This document shows positions 16,255-24,780 of a stretch of DNA of 64,000 nt, piece by piece (the stretch's first letter is position 1; each line of letters begins with the position of its first letter). This stretch comes from Actinoplanes sp. N902-109 (GTDB lineage Bacteria > Actinomycetota > Actinomycetes > Mycobacteriales > Micromonosporaceae), in NCBI RefSeq assembly GCF_000389965.1, contig NC_021191.1, forward strand, positions 7,937,501-8,001,500, given 5' to 3'. The notes under the pieces were generated by a model. It was not told the origin of the DNA and did no database searches. It saw only the letters and a list, made by a program, of their open reading frames with translations. A program made the position numbers and the translations under genes.

Positions 16255-17246
16255 CGCCGGCCACCTCCGATCCGGTTGGTGAGGAACGCGTTGAGCCCGG
16301 CGATCACCAGGATGATCAGGAACAAGGCCCAGGACATCGCGGCGGCGTAGCCGAGGTTGAGGTCCTTCCAGCCGACCTTGTAGATGAGCTGGGCGATGGT
16401 CTGCCACTGCCCGGCCGAGCCGCCGGTGGCCGCGGCCGGGTTCTCCTCGAACAGCATCGGCTCGTTGAACAGTTGCAGGCCGCCGATCGTGGAGAGCACG
16501 ACGGTGAAGATGAGCACCGGCTGGATCATCGGGACGGTGATCCGCCACAGCTGGCGCCACGGTCCGGCGCCGTCGACGGCTGCGGCTTCGTACACGTCCT
16601 TGGGGATGCTCTGCATCGCGGAGAGATAGAGCAGGGCGTTGTAGCCGATCCACTTCCAGTTCACCATCGTGGCGATCGCGATCCAGGCGCTCCACTTGTG
16701 TGCGCGCCAGTCCAGCGGCGAGTTGATGTCGTTGAAGCCGACCAGCGACAGCAGCCAGTTGGCCATGCCGTTGTCCCGGGCGAAGAACACGGCGAACACC
16801 AGCGTGGAGGCGGCCACCGGGGTGACGTACGGGAGCAGCACCCCCACCCGCCACCAGGTCGTCGCCCGCAGCCTGCGGTTGAGCAGGTTGGCCACCATCA
16901 GCGCGATCAGCAGCTGGGGCACGGTGGCGAGGATGAAGATGCCGAATGTGTTGCCCAGCGCGTTCCAGAAGTCGGAGTCGTGCAGCAACCGCTCGAAGTT
17001 GGCGAACCCGGCCCAGCCGTTGCGGTCCGGATCGTCCAGCCGCCAGGTGCGCAGCGCCACGATCCCGTTGAACACCAGCGGGAAGAGGCCGAACACGGCG
17101 AAGATGATGAAGAACGGTGAGATCAGCAGGTACGGCGTCCGCTTGGTGTCGAAGCGGTAGAACCACATCTTGCGCTTCGCCGGGGTTTCCGGCGGGTGGG
17201 GCTCGTTGTGCGCGAGATCGGGCAGCGGGGTACGGGTCAGGGACAC
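16251..17246 (-). CDS. Sugar ABC transporter permease (MalF type)
   Basis: This 331-residue protein has a basic N-terminal cytoplasmic part (KRKMWFYRFDTKRTPY) and six membrane segments. The coupling loop is VYEAAAVDGAGPWRQLWRI. GTG 17246 is chosen because AGGAGG lies 5 bases upstream; longer in-frame starts run into the intercistronic hairpin. It forms the channel with the MalG-type partner, to which it is joined by a 4-base overlap. It is second in the operon after the solute-binding lipoprotein. Confidence 0.94.
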   Translation of the reverse strand: MSLTRTPLPDLAHNEPHPPETPAKRKMWFYRFDTKRTPYLLISPFFIIFAVFGLFPLVFNGIVALRTWRLDDPDRNGWAGFANFERLLHDSDFWNALGNTFGIFILATVPQLLIALMVANLLNRRLRATTWWRVGVLLPYVTPVAASTLVFAVFFARDNGMANWLLSLVGFNDINSPLDWRAHKWSAWIAIATMVNWKWIGYNALLYLSAMQSIPKDVYEAAAVDGAGPWRQLWRITVPMIQPVLIFTVVLSTIGGLQLFNEPMLFEENPAAATGGSAGQWQTIAQLIYKVGWKDLNLGYAAAMSWALFLIILVIAGLNAFLTNRIGGGRR

Positions 17247-17263
17247 GGCCACCTCCTGGCAGA

Positions 17264-17287
17264 GGGGCGGCCCGCCCGGGCCGCCCC
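17264..17287 (-). other. Perfect intercistronic hairpin after the solute-binding gene
   Basis: GGGGCGGCCC (17264-17273) and GGGCCGCCCC (17278-17287) form a perfect 10-bp stem with a 4-base loop. It lies between the binding-protein stop (17302) and the permease start (17246). As in malE-malF spacers, it could stabilise the upstream mRNA so that more binding protein than permease is made. This role is inference. Confidence 0.6.
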
Positions 17288-17301
17288 ACAACGTCGACGG
17301 A

Positions 17302-18585
17302 TCAGGAAGCGGCGGCCTTCTCGGCGGCCTTCACGGCTTCGGGCCAGGCCTTGTCGGGGTTGAGCGACCCCTGCTGCACCCGGTTGATGACGTTCTCCAC
17401 CGCGACCCGGGTCGGTCCGTTGCGCTTGCCCAGGTACTGCGGCTTGAGGTTCGCGGCGGTGCCGGCGAAGATCTGCCCGGTCGGGGCGTCGCTCATGAAC
17501 TCCTTCTTGTAGTTCAGCACCACCGGGTCCTTGTACAGCGCCGGCTGCGAGGGCAGGTTGCCGACCGTCTCGAAGACCTCGATCTGCTGCTGCGGCTGGA
17601 TCATCCACTCGACGAACTTGTACGCCTCGTCGGTGTGCTTGCCCTGCGCGGGAATGGTCCACCAGGAGCCGCCCCAGTTGCCGCCGCCGCCGGGGATCGC
17701 GGCGATGTCCCACTTGCCCTTCTGGTCGGGCGCGGTCTCCTGGATGTGGCCGATCATCCACGCCGGGCAGGCCAGCACGGCGAACTGGTCCTTCTTGAAA
17801 CCCTGGTCCCAGTTGGGCTGGAAGCTGGCGAGGTTCGCGGACAGCCCGGCCTTGATCGCCTTCATGCTGACGTCGAACGCGGCCTTGGGGCCGCCCTCCA
17901 TCTGCAGTTGGTCCTGCTGGTTGTAGAAGCCCTGGGGCTGCTGGGCGAGCACCGGGTTGAACATGTTGGTGCCGGAGTCGACGAACTTCTTCTTGGTCTT
18001 GGCGACGTACTGCTGGCCGACGCTGATGAAGTCGTCCCAGGTGGGCCAGAGCTTGGAGACCTCGTCGCGGTTGGTGGGCAGGCCCGCCTTGGCGAACAGG
18101 TCGGTGCGGTAGCACATCGCCAGACCGCCGACGTCGGTGCCGAGGCCGATCTGCTTGCCGTCGTTCGACATCGACTGCTGCCACTTCCACGGCAGATACT
18201 TCTGCTCGTACGGTCCGGCGCCCTTGTCGAGCAGGTTGACGAACTTGTCGGCCTGGGAGCGGAACTGGACGATGAAGCCCTCGTCGATCGCCGAGATGTC
18301 CGGGGCACCGCTGTTCGCCACCAGCTTCTTCTGCAGATCCTCGTGCTGCGCGTTGTACTCGCCGGAGTTGAGCACGATCTTGATGTTGGGGTGGTCCTTC
18401 TCGTACGCGGCCTTGAGCTTGTCGAGGCCCATGTCACCCCAGAAGTTGACCTTCAGCGTCACCTGGCCGGACCCGGAGTCCCCGCCGCCGCTCTCCAGCT
18501 TCTCGCCGCTGCAGCCCGTGATCGCCAGGGCTCCCGCGAGACCGGCGGCGAGCAGCGCCCTTTTTCGCGTGCCGAACTGTTTCAC
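17302..18585 (-). CDS. Sugar-binding lipoprotein of ABC transporter
   Basis: The 427-residue precursor has a lipoprotein signal (VKQFGTRKRALLAAGLAGAL) ending in the lipobox ITGC, with Cys25 as the modified residue. The mature part is a family 1 extracellular binding protein (VTLKVNFWGDMGLDKLKAAYEKD, LPWKWQQSMSNDGKQIGLGTD). It would capture a sugar outside the membrane and deliver it to the two permeases. The beta-mannosidase in the same operon suggests a beta-mannoside or manno-oligosaccharide ligand. GTG 18585 follows GGAGGAG. It is the first gene, 60 bases after a clear promoter. Confidence 0.93.
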   Translation of the reverse strand: MKQFGTRKRALLAAGLAGALAITGCSGEKLESGGGDSGSGQVTLKVNFWGDMGLDKLKAAYEKDHPNIKIVLNSGEYNAQHEDLQKKLVANSGAPDISAIDEGFIVQFRSQADKFVNLLDKGAGPYEQKYLPWKWQQSMSNDGKQIGLGTDVGGLAMCYRTDLFAKAGLPTNRDEVSKLWPTWDDFISVGQQYVAKTKKKFVDSGTNMFNPVLAQQPQGFYNQQDQLQMEGGPKAAFDVSMKAIKAGLSANLASFQPNWDQGFKKDQFAVLACPAWMIGHIQETAPDQKGKWDIAAIPGGGGNWGGSWWTIPAQGKHTDEAYKFVEWMIQPQQQIEVFETVGNLPSQPALYKDPVVLNYKKEFMSDAPTGQIFAGTAANLKPQYLGKRNGPTRVAVENVINRVQQGSLNPDKAWPEAVKAAEKAAAS

Positions 18586-18644
18586 AACTCCTCCACCCAC
18601 GGGAAAGCCCCCGAGACAACGCAACTGAACCGGATAAGTGGGGG

Positions 18645-18673
18645 ACCGTAATCGGGCTCACATTGACTGTCAA
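18645..18673 (-). promoter_or_regulatory. Sigma-70-type promoter of the mannoside operon
   Basis: On the minus strand, -35 TTGACA (18673-18668) and -10 TACGGT (18650-18645) are separated by exactly 17 bases. The -35 box is embedded in the perfect inverted repeat TTGACTGTCAA (18663-18673), a possible repressor site. The start codon is 60 bases downstream. Confidence 0.7.
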
Positions 18674-18822
18674 CAGTGCGTTAAGCATCGATGTCTGATG
18701 TGGAACAACGCCCAATACGGACGCTTTTCCGCCTTGACGCACATCGGATCGCATGGTGACGTGGAGCACTTAACCGATAAAGAGATCGGCCGCTGCAGAG
18801 GCTCAGCACGGGCGCGGTAGCG

Positions 18823-18836
18823 TGAGAGCGCTCCAC
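18823..18836. promoter_or_regulatory. LacI/CebR-type operator
   Basis: TGAGAGCGCTCCAC has the central palindrome GAGCGCTC. It matches 11 of 14 positions of the known actinobacterial CebR operator TGGGAGCGCTCCCA. It lies 28 bases before the LacI-family start, consistent with autoregulation and with control of the divergent operon. Confidence 0.7.
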
Positions 18837-18863
18837 CATCGGCAGGCAGGAAAGGCGGGGCTC

Positions 18864-19880
18864 GTGAAGCGGCCGACGATTGCGGACATCGCCCGCAAGG
18901 CCGGCGTGTCCAAGGGCGCGGTGTCCTACGCCCTCAACGGCCAGCCCGGCGTCTCCGAGGCGACCCGGCGCCGGATCATCGCCATCGCCGAGGAGATCGG
19001 CTTCAACCCGCACAGCGCGGCTCGCGCCCTGTCCGGCGCCAGCTCGCGCGCCGTCGGCCTGACCCTGAGCCGGCCCGCCCGCATCCTCAGCATCGAGCCC
19101 TTCTTCATGGGTCTGATCAGCGGCTTCGAGCAGGAGCTGGCGGCCCGGTCGTACGCGCTGACGCTGCAGGTCGTGGCCCGCCCGCAGACCGAGATCGAGG
19201 TGTACCGGCGCTGGTGGGGCGAGCGCCGCGTGGACGGGGTGTTCGTCACCGACCTGCGCGAGAACGACGTGCGCATCGCGGTCCTCAACGAGTTGCAGCT
19301 GCCCGCCGTGGTGCTCGGCGGGCCCGGCGACACCGGCGCCATCGCCCAGATCTGGTCCGACGACGCCGGCGCCATCCGCGAGGCAGTCAGCTATCTGATG
19401 GCGCTCGGGCACCGCCGCATCGCCCGGGTCGGCGGTCTGCCCGATCTGCTGCACACCCAGACCCGCACCCGGGCGTTCACCGAGATCTGCGGCTCGCTCG
19501 GGCTCAGCTCGGCGCTGACCGTGCCGTCGGACTACACCGGCGAGGAGGGCGGGCGCGCCACCCGGCGGCTGCTCAGCGCGAGCGAACGCCCCACCGCGAT
19601 CATCTACGACAACGACGTCATGGCGCTGGCGGGTCTGTCGGTGGCCCAGGAGATGGGGCTCGCCGTGCCCGGCGACCTGTCGATCGTGGCCTGGGACGAC
19701 TCGCCGTTGTGCTCGCTGGTGCACCCGCCGCTGACCGCGCTGACCCGCGACATCGCCGGCTACGGCGCCCGTGCCGCCCGGGCCCTGCTGGCCGCCATCG
19801 CCGGCGATCCGGTCCCGGACACCGAGGAGGGCACCGCGCACCTCACGCCCCGCGGCAGCACCGCACCCCCGGCACCATAG
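18864..19880 (+). CDS. LacI-family transcriptional repressor
   Basis: The 338-residue protein has an N-terminal helix-turn-helix (TIADIARKAGVSKGAVSYAL) with hinge helix (NPHSAARALSG), followed by a periplasmic-binding-protein-like sensor domain (PTAIIYDNDVMALAGLS, VPGDLSIVAWDDSPL). GTG 18864 gives the family's usual N-terminus. It is divergent from the binding protein-permease-mannosidase operon, with a palindromic operator between. It is expected to repress the operon until the imported sugar or a product binds. Confidence 0.93.
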   Translation: MKRPTIADIARKAGVSKGAVSYALNGQPGVSEATRRRIIAIAEEIGFNPHSAARALSGASSRAVGLTLSRPARILSIEPFFMGLISGFEQELAARSYALTLQVVARPQTEIEVYRRWWGERRVDGVFVTDLRENDVRIAVLNELQLPAVVLGGPGDTGAIAQIWSDDAGAIREAVSYLMALGHRRIARVGGLPDLLHTQTRTRAFTEICGSLGLSSALTVPSDYTGEEGGRATRRLLSASERPTAIIYDNDVMALAGLSVAQEMGLAVPGDLSIVAWDDSPLCSLVHPPLTALTRDIAGYGARAARALLAAIAGDPVPDTEEGTAHLTPRGSTAPPAP

Positions 19881-19889
19881 GCTTTCCCT

Positions 19890-20729
19890 GTGAGGATCTT
19901 GCCGACCGACGGGCACGTGCACAGCGAGTGGTCCTGGGACGCGCCGCTCGGGGCGATGGAGCAGACCTGTGCGCGGGCGGTGGAGCTGGGCCTGCCCGCC
20001 ATCGCGTTCACCGAGCACACCGACTTCACCACGTGGGCGGTGCTCAACCGGGACATCCACCAGGACCCGGTGCGCAAGCCCCACGCCTCGCCCGAGGGCC
20101 TGATGGTGCCACCCCGGCTCGACGTCGAGGGCTATCGCGAATGCCTGGAGCGCTGCCGCGAGAAGTACCCGTCGCTGCGCATCATCCACGGCGTGGAGCT
20201 GGGCGAGTCGCACTGGGTCCGGGAGCAGGCCGCGACGCTGCTCGCCGAGGGCGGGTTCGAGCGGGTGCTGGGCTCGCTGCACTGCCTGCCCACCGGACCG
20301 GACCGGGTGCTGGCCGAGGTGTCCGGCGTCTACCTGGACCGGCCCGCCGACCAGGTCGTGCGGGACTACCTGGCCGAGATCACCCGGATGATCGAGGGGT
20401 CGGACCTGTTCGGGGTGCTCGCGCACATCGACTACCCGACGCGCGCGTGGCCCCTCGGTACCTTCGACCCCGGCCAGTTTGAGGAGGAATTCCGGCACGC
20501 CCTGCGCGCGCTCGCCGCCGGCGGCCGGGCACTGGAGGTCAACACCCGCAACCAGCCGTTCCCCGAGATCGTGCGCTGGTTCCGCGACGAGGGCGGCCAG
20601 ATCGTGACGTTCGGCAGCGATGCGCACACCCCGGACGGCATCACCAAGGGCTTCCGCGAGGCCGTCGACATGGTCGAGGCCCACGGCTTCCGTCCCGGCC
20701 GGCATCCGTACGACCGGTGGACCCGCTAG
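19890..20729 (+). CDS. PHP-domain phosphoesterase (histidinol-phosphatase family)
   Basis: This 279-residue protein has the metal-binding motifs of the PHP family: HVHSEWSW near the start, EHTDF, HGVELGE, AHIDYP and GSDAHTP near the end. Family members hydrolyse phosphate monoesters such as histidinol phosphate. No other his gene is near, so the substrate is unknown. GTG 19890 starts nine bases after the LacI gene, and the two may be co-transcribed. Confidence 0.85.
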   Translation: MRILPTDGHVHSEWSWDAPLGAMEQTCARAVELGLPAIAFTEHTDFTTWAVLNRDIHQDPVRKPHASPEGLMVPPRLDVEGYRECLERCREKYPSLRIIHGVELGESHWVREQAATLLAEGGFERVLGSLHCLPTGPDRVLAEVSGVYLDRPADQVVRDYLAEITRMIEGSDLFGVLAHIDYPTRAWPLGTFDPGQFEEEFRHALRALAAGGRALEVNTRNQPFPEIVRWFRDEGGQIVTFGSDAHTPDGITKGFREAVDMVEAHGFRPGRHPYDRWTR

Positions 20730-20750
20730 TCATCCATCTCGCTCTACAGT

Positions 20751-21059
20751 GTGCCCGTGGGAATCGTCATCGACGGCGCCGACAGCGGCGAATGGAGCAT
20801 CACACCCAGCCGCGATGAGGTCGAGCTGGCTCTGACGGTGCGCGGCCGGCGTTTCGTCGCGGCCGTTCCGGTGTCGGACATGCCGGCTGTCGAACGCCTC
20901 ATGGTCGACCTGCCGCTCCCGGCGCCCGGCGAGAAGGTCGATGTGAGCTCGCACTTCATCCGCGTTCTCGGCCACGACCCGTTCGTCGAACAGCCGGTGG
21001 ACAACCGTCCCTGGTATCGGAGACTGCTGCGCCCGCAAACGCCGAACCGTCCCGGGTGA
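20751..21059 (+). CDS. Small hypothetical protein
   Basis: About 100 residues with no membrane segment or family I recognise. The start is GTG 20751 or GTG 20757. The sequence alternates polar and hydrophobic strands (ELALTVRGRRFVAAVPVSD) and ends with a basic tail (RPWYRRLLRPQTPNRPG). It follows the PHP gene by 21 bases on the same strand. The opposite strand is also open here, but its peptide is less protein-like. Confidence 0.55.
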   Translation: MPVGIVIDGADSGEWSITPSRDEVELALTVRGRRFVAAVPVSDMPAVERLMVDLPLPAPGEKVDVSSHFIRVLGHDPFVEQPVDNRPWYRRLLRPQTPNRPG

Positions 21060-21073
21060 GCGGTGCCGGGCCG

Positions 21074-21718
21074 TCAGTCGGCGGTGCCGCGCTCATCGGT
21101 CGCCCGCTGGCCCACCGCCGGATCGTCGTCCAGCCGCTGCGTCAGGAAGCTCGCCCAGCGCGGGTCGTCCGGCAGCCGGCTCCCGGCGCGGTAGAAGTCG
21201 GCCACCGCCGAGCGCAGCATCAGCACACCCGCGGCGATGACCACGACGATCAGCGCCGCACCCAGCACCGCATTCATGATCGGATACCACTGCGGGAGCA
21301 GGTCGTAGTCCAGCCGGTCCAGGGTCTCGGAGGTGGCCTCCGGCTTGGCCCCGGCCGTTGCCGACCCGTTGGCCAGCCCGCAGCCCAGCACCACCGCGAC
21401 AGCGAACGACGTGCACCACGCGGCCACCTGCGCCCATCGCAGCGGCTGCCGGATCACTACCGCGAGCAGGGCACAAACCAGCGCCGTGCCGAGGGTGACA
21501 GCAACGGTGTAGGCGAGGTCCCAGCGCACCCCGGCCGGCTCGGCTGCGGCATCGGCGAAACCCCCGTCGGACAGCATCCGCACGTACGTGTCGGCCGCGG
21601 GTTCGAAATGGCGCCAGGCCAGCAGCGACTGCAGCGTCATGACCAGCGCCAGCACGGCGGTGACCAGGAACAGCAGGGAGCTCAGCCGGACTTCACGCGG
21701 GCGACTCTCGATCGGCAC
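21074..21718 (-). CDS. Four-segment membrane protein of unknown function
   Basis: The 214-residue protein has four hydrophobic segments: SLLFLVTAVLALVMTL, VAVTLGTALVCALLAVVI, SFAVAVVLGCGLANG and NAVLGAALIVVVIAAGVL. Two polar loops would face outside. A short basic N-terminus and an acidic C-terminal tail (DDDPAVGQRATDERGTAD) flank them. It converges with the small hypothetical gene and lies 19 bases downstream of the GGDEF/EAL gene, so the two may be one transcript. I do not recognise the family. Confidence 0.75.
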   Translation of the reverse strand: MPIESRPREVRLSSLLFLVTAVLALVMTLQSLLAWRHFEPAADTYVRMLSDGGFADAAAEPAGVRWDLAYTVAVTLGTALVCALLAVVIRQPLRWAQVAAWCTSFAVAVVLGCGLANGSATAGAKPEATSETLDRLDYDLLPQWYPIMNAVLGAALIVVVIAAGVLMLRSAVADFYRAGSRLPDDPRWASFLTQRLDDDPAVGQRATDERGTAD

Positions 21719-21737
21719 GCGCAGAGTGTAGAGACTC

Positions 21738-24359
21738 TCAGCCCCGATGACTGTCCAGGTAGGCCTCCATGCGCTCGGCCGGGGCCGGGCGGCCCAGGGC
21801 GAACCCCTGACCGAAGTGGCAACCGGCCTGCCGCGCCCGCTCGGTCTGCTCGTCGCTCTCCAGCCCCTTGGCCACGATCTGCAGCCCCAGCCGGCGGCCC
21901 AGGCTGACCACCACGTCGATCACGGCCGGGGTGCTGCTCGCCGGGTCGGGCCGGCTGACCAGGCTCTGGTCGAGCTTGAGCATGTCGACCGGCAGCCGGC
22001 GCAGGTGGGCCAGCGAGGCCTGACCGGCACCGAAGTCGTCCAGCGCCGCCCGCACCCCGAGCTTGCGCAGCCCGGCCAGCGACGCCACGATGGCCGGCAC
22101 GTCCTCGGCCACCCAGGTCTCCTGCACCTCGACCACCAGGCGTTCGGGGGCGATGGCGTGCCGGTCGAGGATCTCGGCGACATGCTCGGGGAAGCGGGCG
22201 GTGAGCAACTCACGCGGCGCGACGTTGACGGAGAGCCAGAAGTCGGTGCCACCCGCCGACCAGCCGGCGAGGTGGCGGCAGGCCGCGTCGAGGACCCACT
22301 CGTCGAGCTCGGCCGCGCAGCCCACGGCCCGGGCGATCGGCAACAGCTCGGCGGGCAGGATCGTGCCCAGCTTGGGGTGCCGCCAGCGGAGCAGCGCCTC
22401 GACCCCGACCGGCTGCTCGTCGCGCAGCGCGACCACCGGCTGGAACACCAGGTCGAGCTCGCCGCGGTCGGCCGCACCGAGCAGCTCCCGTTCCAGATCC
22501 ATCCGGCGGTGCAGCTGGATCTCGACATCGGTGTCGTACCACTCGACGCGGTCCCGGCCGAGCTGGTGAGCGCGGCTGCGGGCCAGATCGGCGTGCCGCA
22601 GCACCTCGTCGGAGTCCTTGCCACCGGCCAGCTCGGCCAGGCCGACGCTGGTGTGCAACTCGACGATGGTGCCGGGCAGCTGGTAGGGCTCGACCAGCGC
22701 GGTGACGATGCGGGTGGCGAGCGCGTAGGCCAGCACGGCGCCGTCCGCGGTGAGCACCGCGAACTCGTCGCCGCCCAGCCGGGCCGCCACGTCGTCCTGA
22801 CCGAGCAGGTCCCGGATCCGCCGGGCCACCTCGATCAGCACCGCGTCCCCGGTCTCCCGGCCCCGGCTGTTGTTGATCTCGGCCAGCCCGTGCAGGTCGA
22901 TCACCAGCAGGGTGCCCTGCTGACCGGCGCGGCGGCGGAACTCCAGCAGGTCGCGCATCAACGCCCGGCGGTTGGCCAGACCGGTGAGCTGATCGGTGTA
23001 CGACAGGCGGTGCAGCGTGCGCTCGAGATGCCGTCGCTCGCCCACGTCGCGGACGTGCACCACGAGCGCGGCGACCTCCGGCACGGCCCGCTGGTCGGCC
23101 ACCGCCGACTCGGTGTCCCGCCAGATGCCGTGCCCGTCGAGCAGCCGGGCGGTGAGCAGCGCGGGCGGCCCGTCCGTCTGCGCCCCGGCGATCAGAGCCT
23201 CGATGCCGGCCCGGGCCCCGGCGACGTCCTCGGGATGGATCAGCTCCAGGAAGGTGCGGCCGATCACCTCGGCGTCGGCCAGCCCGAACAGCCGGGCGGC
23301 GGCCGGCGACTGCCACCGGACCGTCAGCTTCTCGTCGAGCACCAGGGTCAGGTCGGTGGCCCCGGCCACCAGCGACCGGAAGTGCGCCTCCTTGGTCCGC
23401 AGCTGACCGGTGTAGCGCCGGATGTCGCGGACCACCAGCAGCTCGCGGGTGGTCAGCACGGCCACCATCGAGATGCCGAGAACGATCGCCTCCGGGTCGA
23501 ACTGGCCGACGAAGATGAGGTGGTACAGCGCCGCGACCACGCCCACCGCGGCCGGCACGGCGAGCAGCGGATAGCCGGACAGATATTGATCGGGCTCGCG
23601 CGGCTCGACGCGCTCGGGCAGGTGCCGGCGCGAGCCCCCATCGGCGGTCAGCGTCAGCCCGGCCACGATCGCCAGCCCGCACAGCGCCACGCTCCACCCG
23701 CGGATGTCGGCCAGCACGAAGTTGACCGCGATGGTGAGCGCGACGAGCTGGACGATCGCCCCGGCACCGCAGCGCAGCGCGGCCGGGCGGTGCAGCCGGG
23801 CACGCAGCACGATCACGGTGACCATGGAGATGCCCACGGCCGCGACCAGCGTGCACGCCAGCGCCGGGTACGTCGTGGTGTCCATCGGGGTGATCAGATA
23901 CGCCGCGAAGCCCAGACTGATGCCCAGGCCGAGTCCGTCGAAGACACGCCGCAGCCGCACCGGGACGCTCGACGCGGCGCCCGGCAGCAGCGCCGTGCCC
24001 AGCACGAAGAACGTGACGCTGAACGCCATGCCACCGGCGCAGACCCAGCCGTAGCCGGGTGGACCGGCGACCGGCACACCGGCGGTGGCGCCGATGAACA
24101 GGGCGGCCACGCCGATCAGCCCGGCACCGCGGCAGGCGGCGTACACCCGCTCGTCGTGATGGATGGCCAGCGCCGTACGCCACAGCACGGCGGTGGCGAA
24201 AACGGCGGCGACGCCCACCCCGGCGGCCAGGGCGATCGTGTCCGTCAGCAGGCCGGTCATCCCGGCCAGGAGCACGAGCGCCGCCACCGTCGGGGCGGAC
24301 AGGAAGGCCACCCGGGTGCTGACCCGGGTGGTGCGGCGCGCAAGGGGCGGCACTGCCAC
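21738..24359 (-). CDS. Membrane GGDEF-EAL protein with PAS domain
   Basis: The 873-residue protein starts with about nine membrane segments (to residue 320). A PAS-like domain follows (HFRSLVAGATDLTLVLDEKLTV), then GGDEF (RLGGDEFAVL) and EAL (GVEALLRWRHP, EVQETW, DDFGAGQASLAHLRR). The residues five before GGDEF read GQDD, so the RxxD feedback site is missing. Both catalytic signatures look intact apart from the ELTE-type segment, which reads EVQE. It could make or degrade c-di-GMP in response to a membrane or PAS signal. GTG 24359 is preceded by GAGGA; GTG 24353 is an alternative. Confidence 0.88.
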   Translation of the reverse strand: MAVPPLARRTTRVSTRVAFLSAPTVAALVLLAGMTGLLTDTIALAAGVGVAAVFATAVLWRTALAIHHDERVYAACRGAGLIGVAALFIGATAGVPVAGPPGYGWVCAGGMAFSVTFFVLGTALLPGAASSVPVRLRRVFDGLGLGISLGFAAYLITPMDTTTYPALACTLVAAVGISMVTVIVLRARLHRPAALRCGAGAIVQLVALTIAVNFVLADIRGWSVALCGLAIVAGLTLTADGGSRRHLPERVEPREPDQYLSGYPLLAVPAAVGVVAALYHLIFVGQFDPEAIVLGISMVAVLTTRELLVVRDIRRYTGQLRTKEAHFRSLVAGATDLTLVLDEKLTVRWQSPAAARLFGLADAEVIGRTFLELIHPEDVAGARAGIEALIAGAQTDGPPALLTARLLDGHGIWRDTESAVADQRAVPEVAALVVHVRDVGERRHLERTLHRLSYTDQLTGLANRRALMRDLLEFRRRAGQQGTLLVIDLHGLAEINNSRGRETGDAVLIEVARRIRDLLGQDDVAARLGGDEFAVLTADGAVLAYALATRIVTALVEPYQLPGTIVELHTSVGLAELAGGKDSDEVLRHADLARSRAHQLGRDRVEWYDTDVEIQLHRRMDLERELLGAADRGELDLVFQPVVALRDEQPVGVEALLRWRHPKLGTILPAELLPIARAVGCAAELDEWVLDAACRHLAGWSAGGTDFWLSVNVAPRELLTARFPEHVAEILDRHAIAPERLVVEVQETWVAEDVPAIVASLAGLRKLGVRAALDDFGAGQASLAHLRRLPVDMLKLDQSLVSRPDPASSTPAVIDVVVSLGRRLGLQIVAKGLESDEQTERARQAGCHFGQGFALGRPAPAERMEAYLDSHRG

Positions 24360-24504
24360 GTCGTCGGATCCTCTGTGGGGGGTCGAGGGGGATGGGGCCG
24401 CGTGAGGGACGCCGCTCCACTGCGGGTAACGATCGTCCCCCGGACAGGTTACGTGCGGCCCGGCACCCTTCGCACGGCCAGCTCCTCTGCTATGGCCGTG
24501 TGGA

Positions 24505-24780
24505 TCACCCGCCCGCCACCGAGGGGAGGACATGGATCTCCGCCGTATCCGGCACCGGGGTGTCCAGTCCGCCGGAACGCCGGCAGTCCTCGCCGTCCAC
24601 ATAGACGTTGACGTATCGGCGCAACGCCCCGCTCTCGTCGCGGATCCGGCGTTCCAGCCGCGGCCAGCGCACGCCGATCTCGTCGAGCACCGCCTTGAGC
24701 GAACCGCCGCTGTCGATCCGCAGGTGGGCCGAGCCGCCGGCCTCGGCCCGCAGCACCCCCGGAACCAGCACGGTGGGCAT
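24505..24780 (-). CDS. MoaD/ThiS-family ubiquitin-like protein
   Basis: The 91-residue protein has the beta-grasp pattern of small sulfur carriers (MPTVLVPGVLRAEAG..., SLKAVLDEIGVRWPRLERRI, NVYVDGEDCR) and ends in SVAGG. The terminal Gly-Gly is the site adenylated and thiocarboxylated in MoaD and ThiS. No MoeB/ThiF activating enzyme or molybdopterin or thiamine gene adjoins it. ATG 24780 shares one base with the stop of the BNR-repeat gene upstream, so the two are translationally coupled. Its acceptor pathway is unknown. Confidence 0.85.
   Translation of the reverse strand: MPTVLVPGVLRAEAGGSAHLRIDSGGSLKAVLDEIGVRWPRLERRIRDESGALRRYVNVYVDGEDCRRSGGLDTPVPDTAEIHVLPSVAGG

Noticed and set aside
21747..24611. 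954-codon + strand frame opposite the GGDEF-EAL gene
   Set aside because: Composition is typical of antisense GC-rich DNA (Arg, Gln, His, Gly), while the minus strand has intact GGDEF and EAL motifs.
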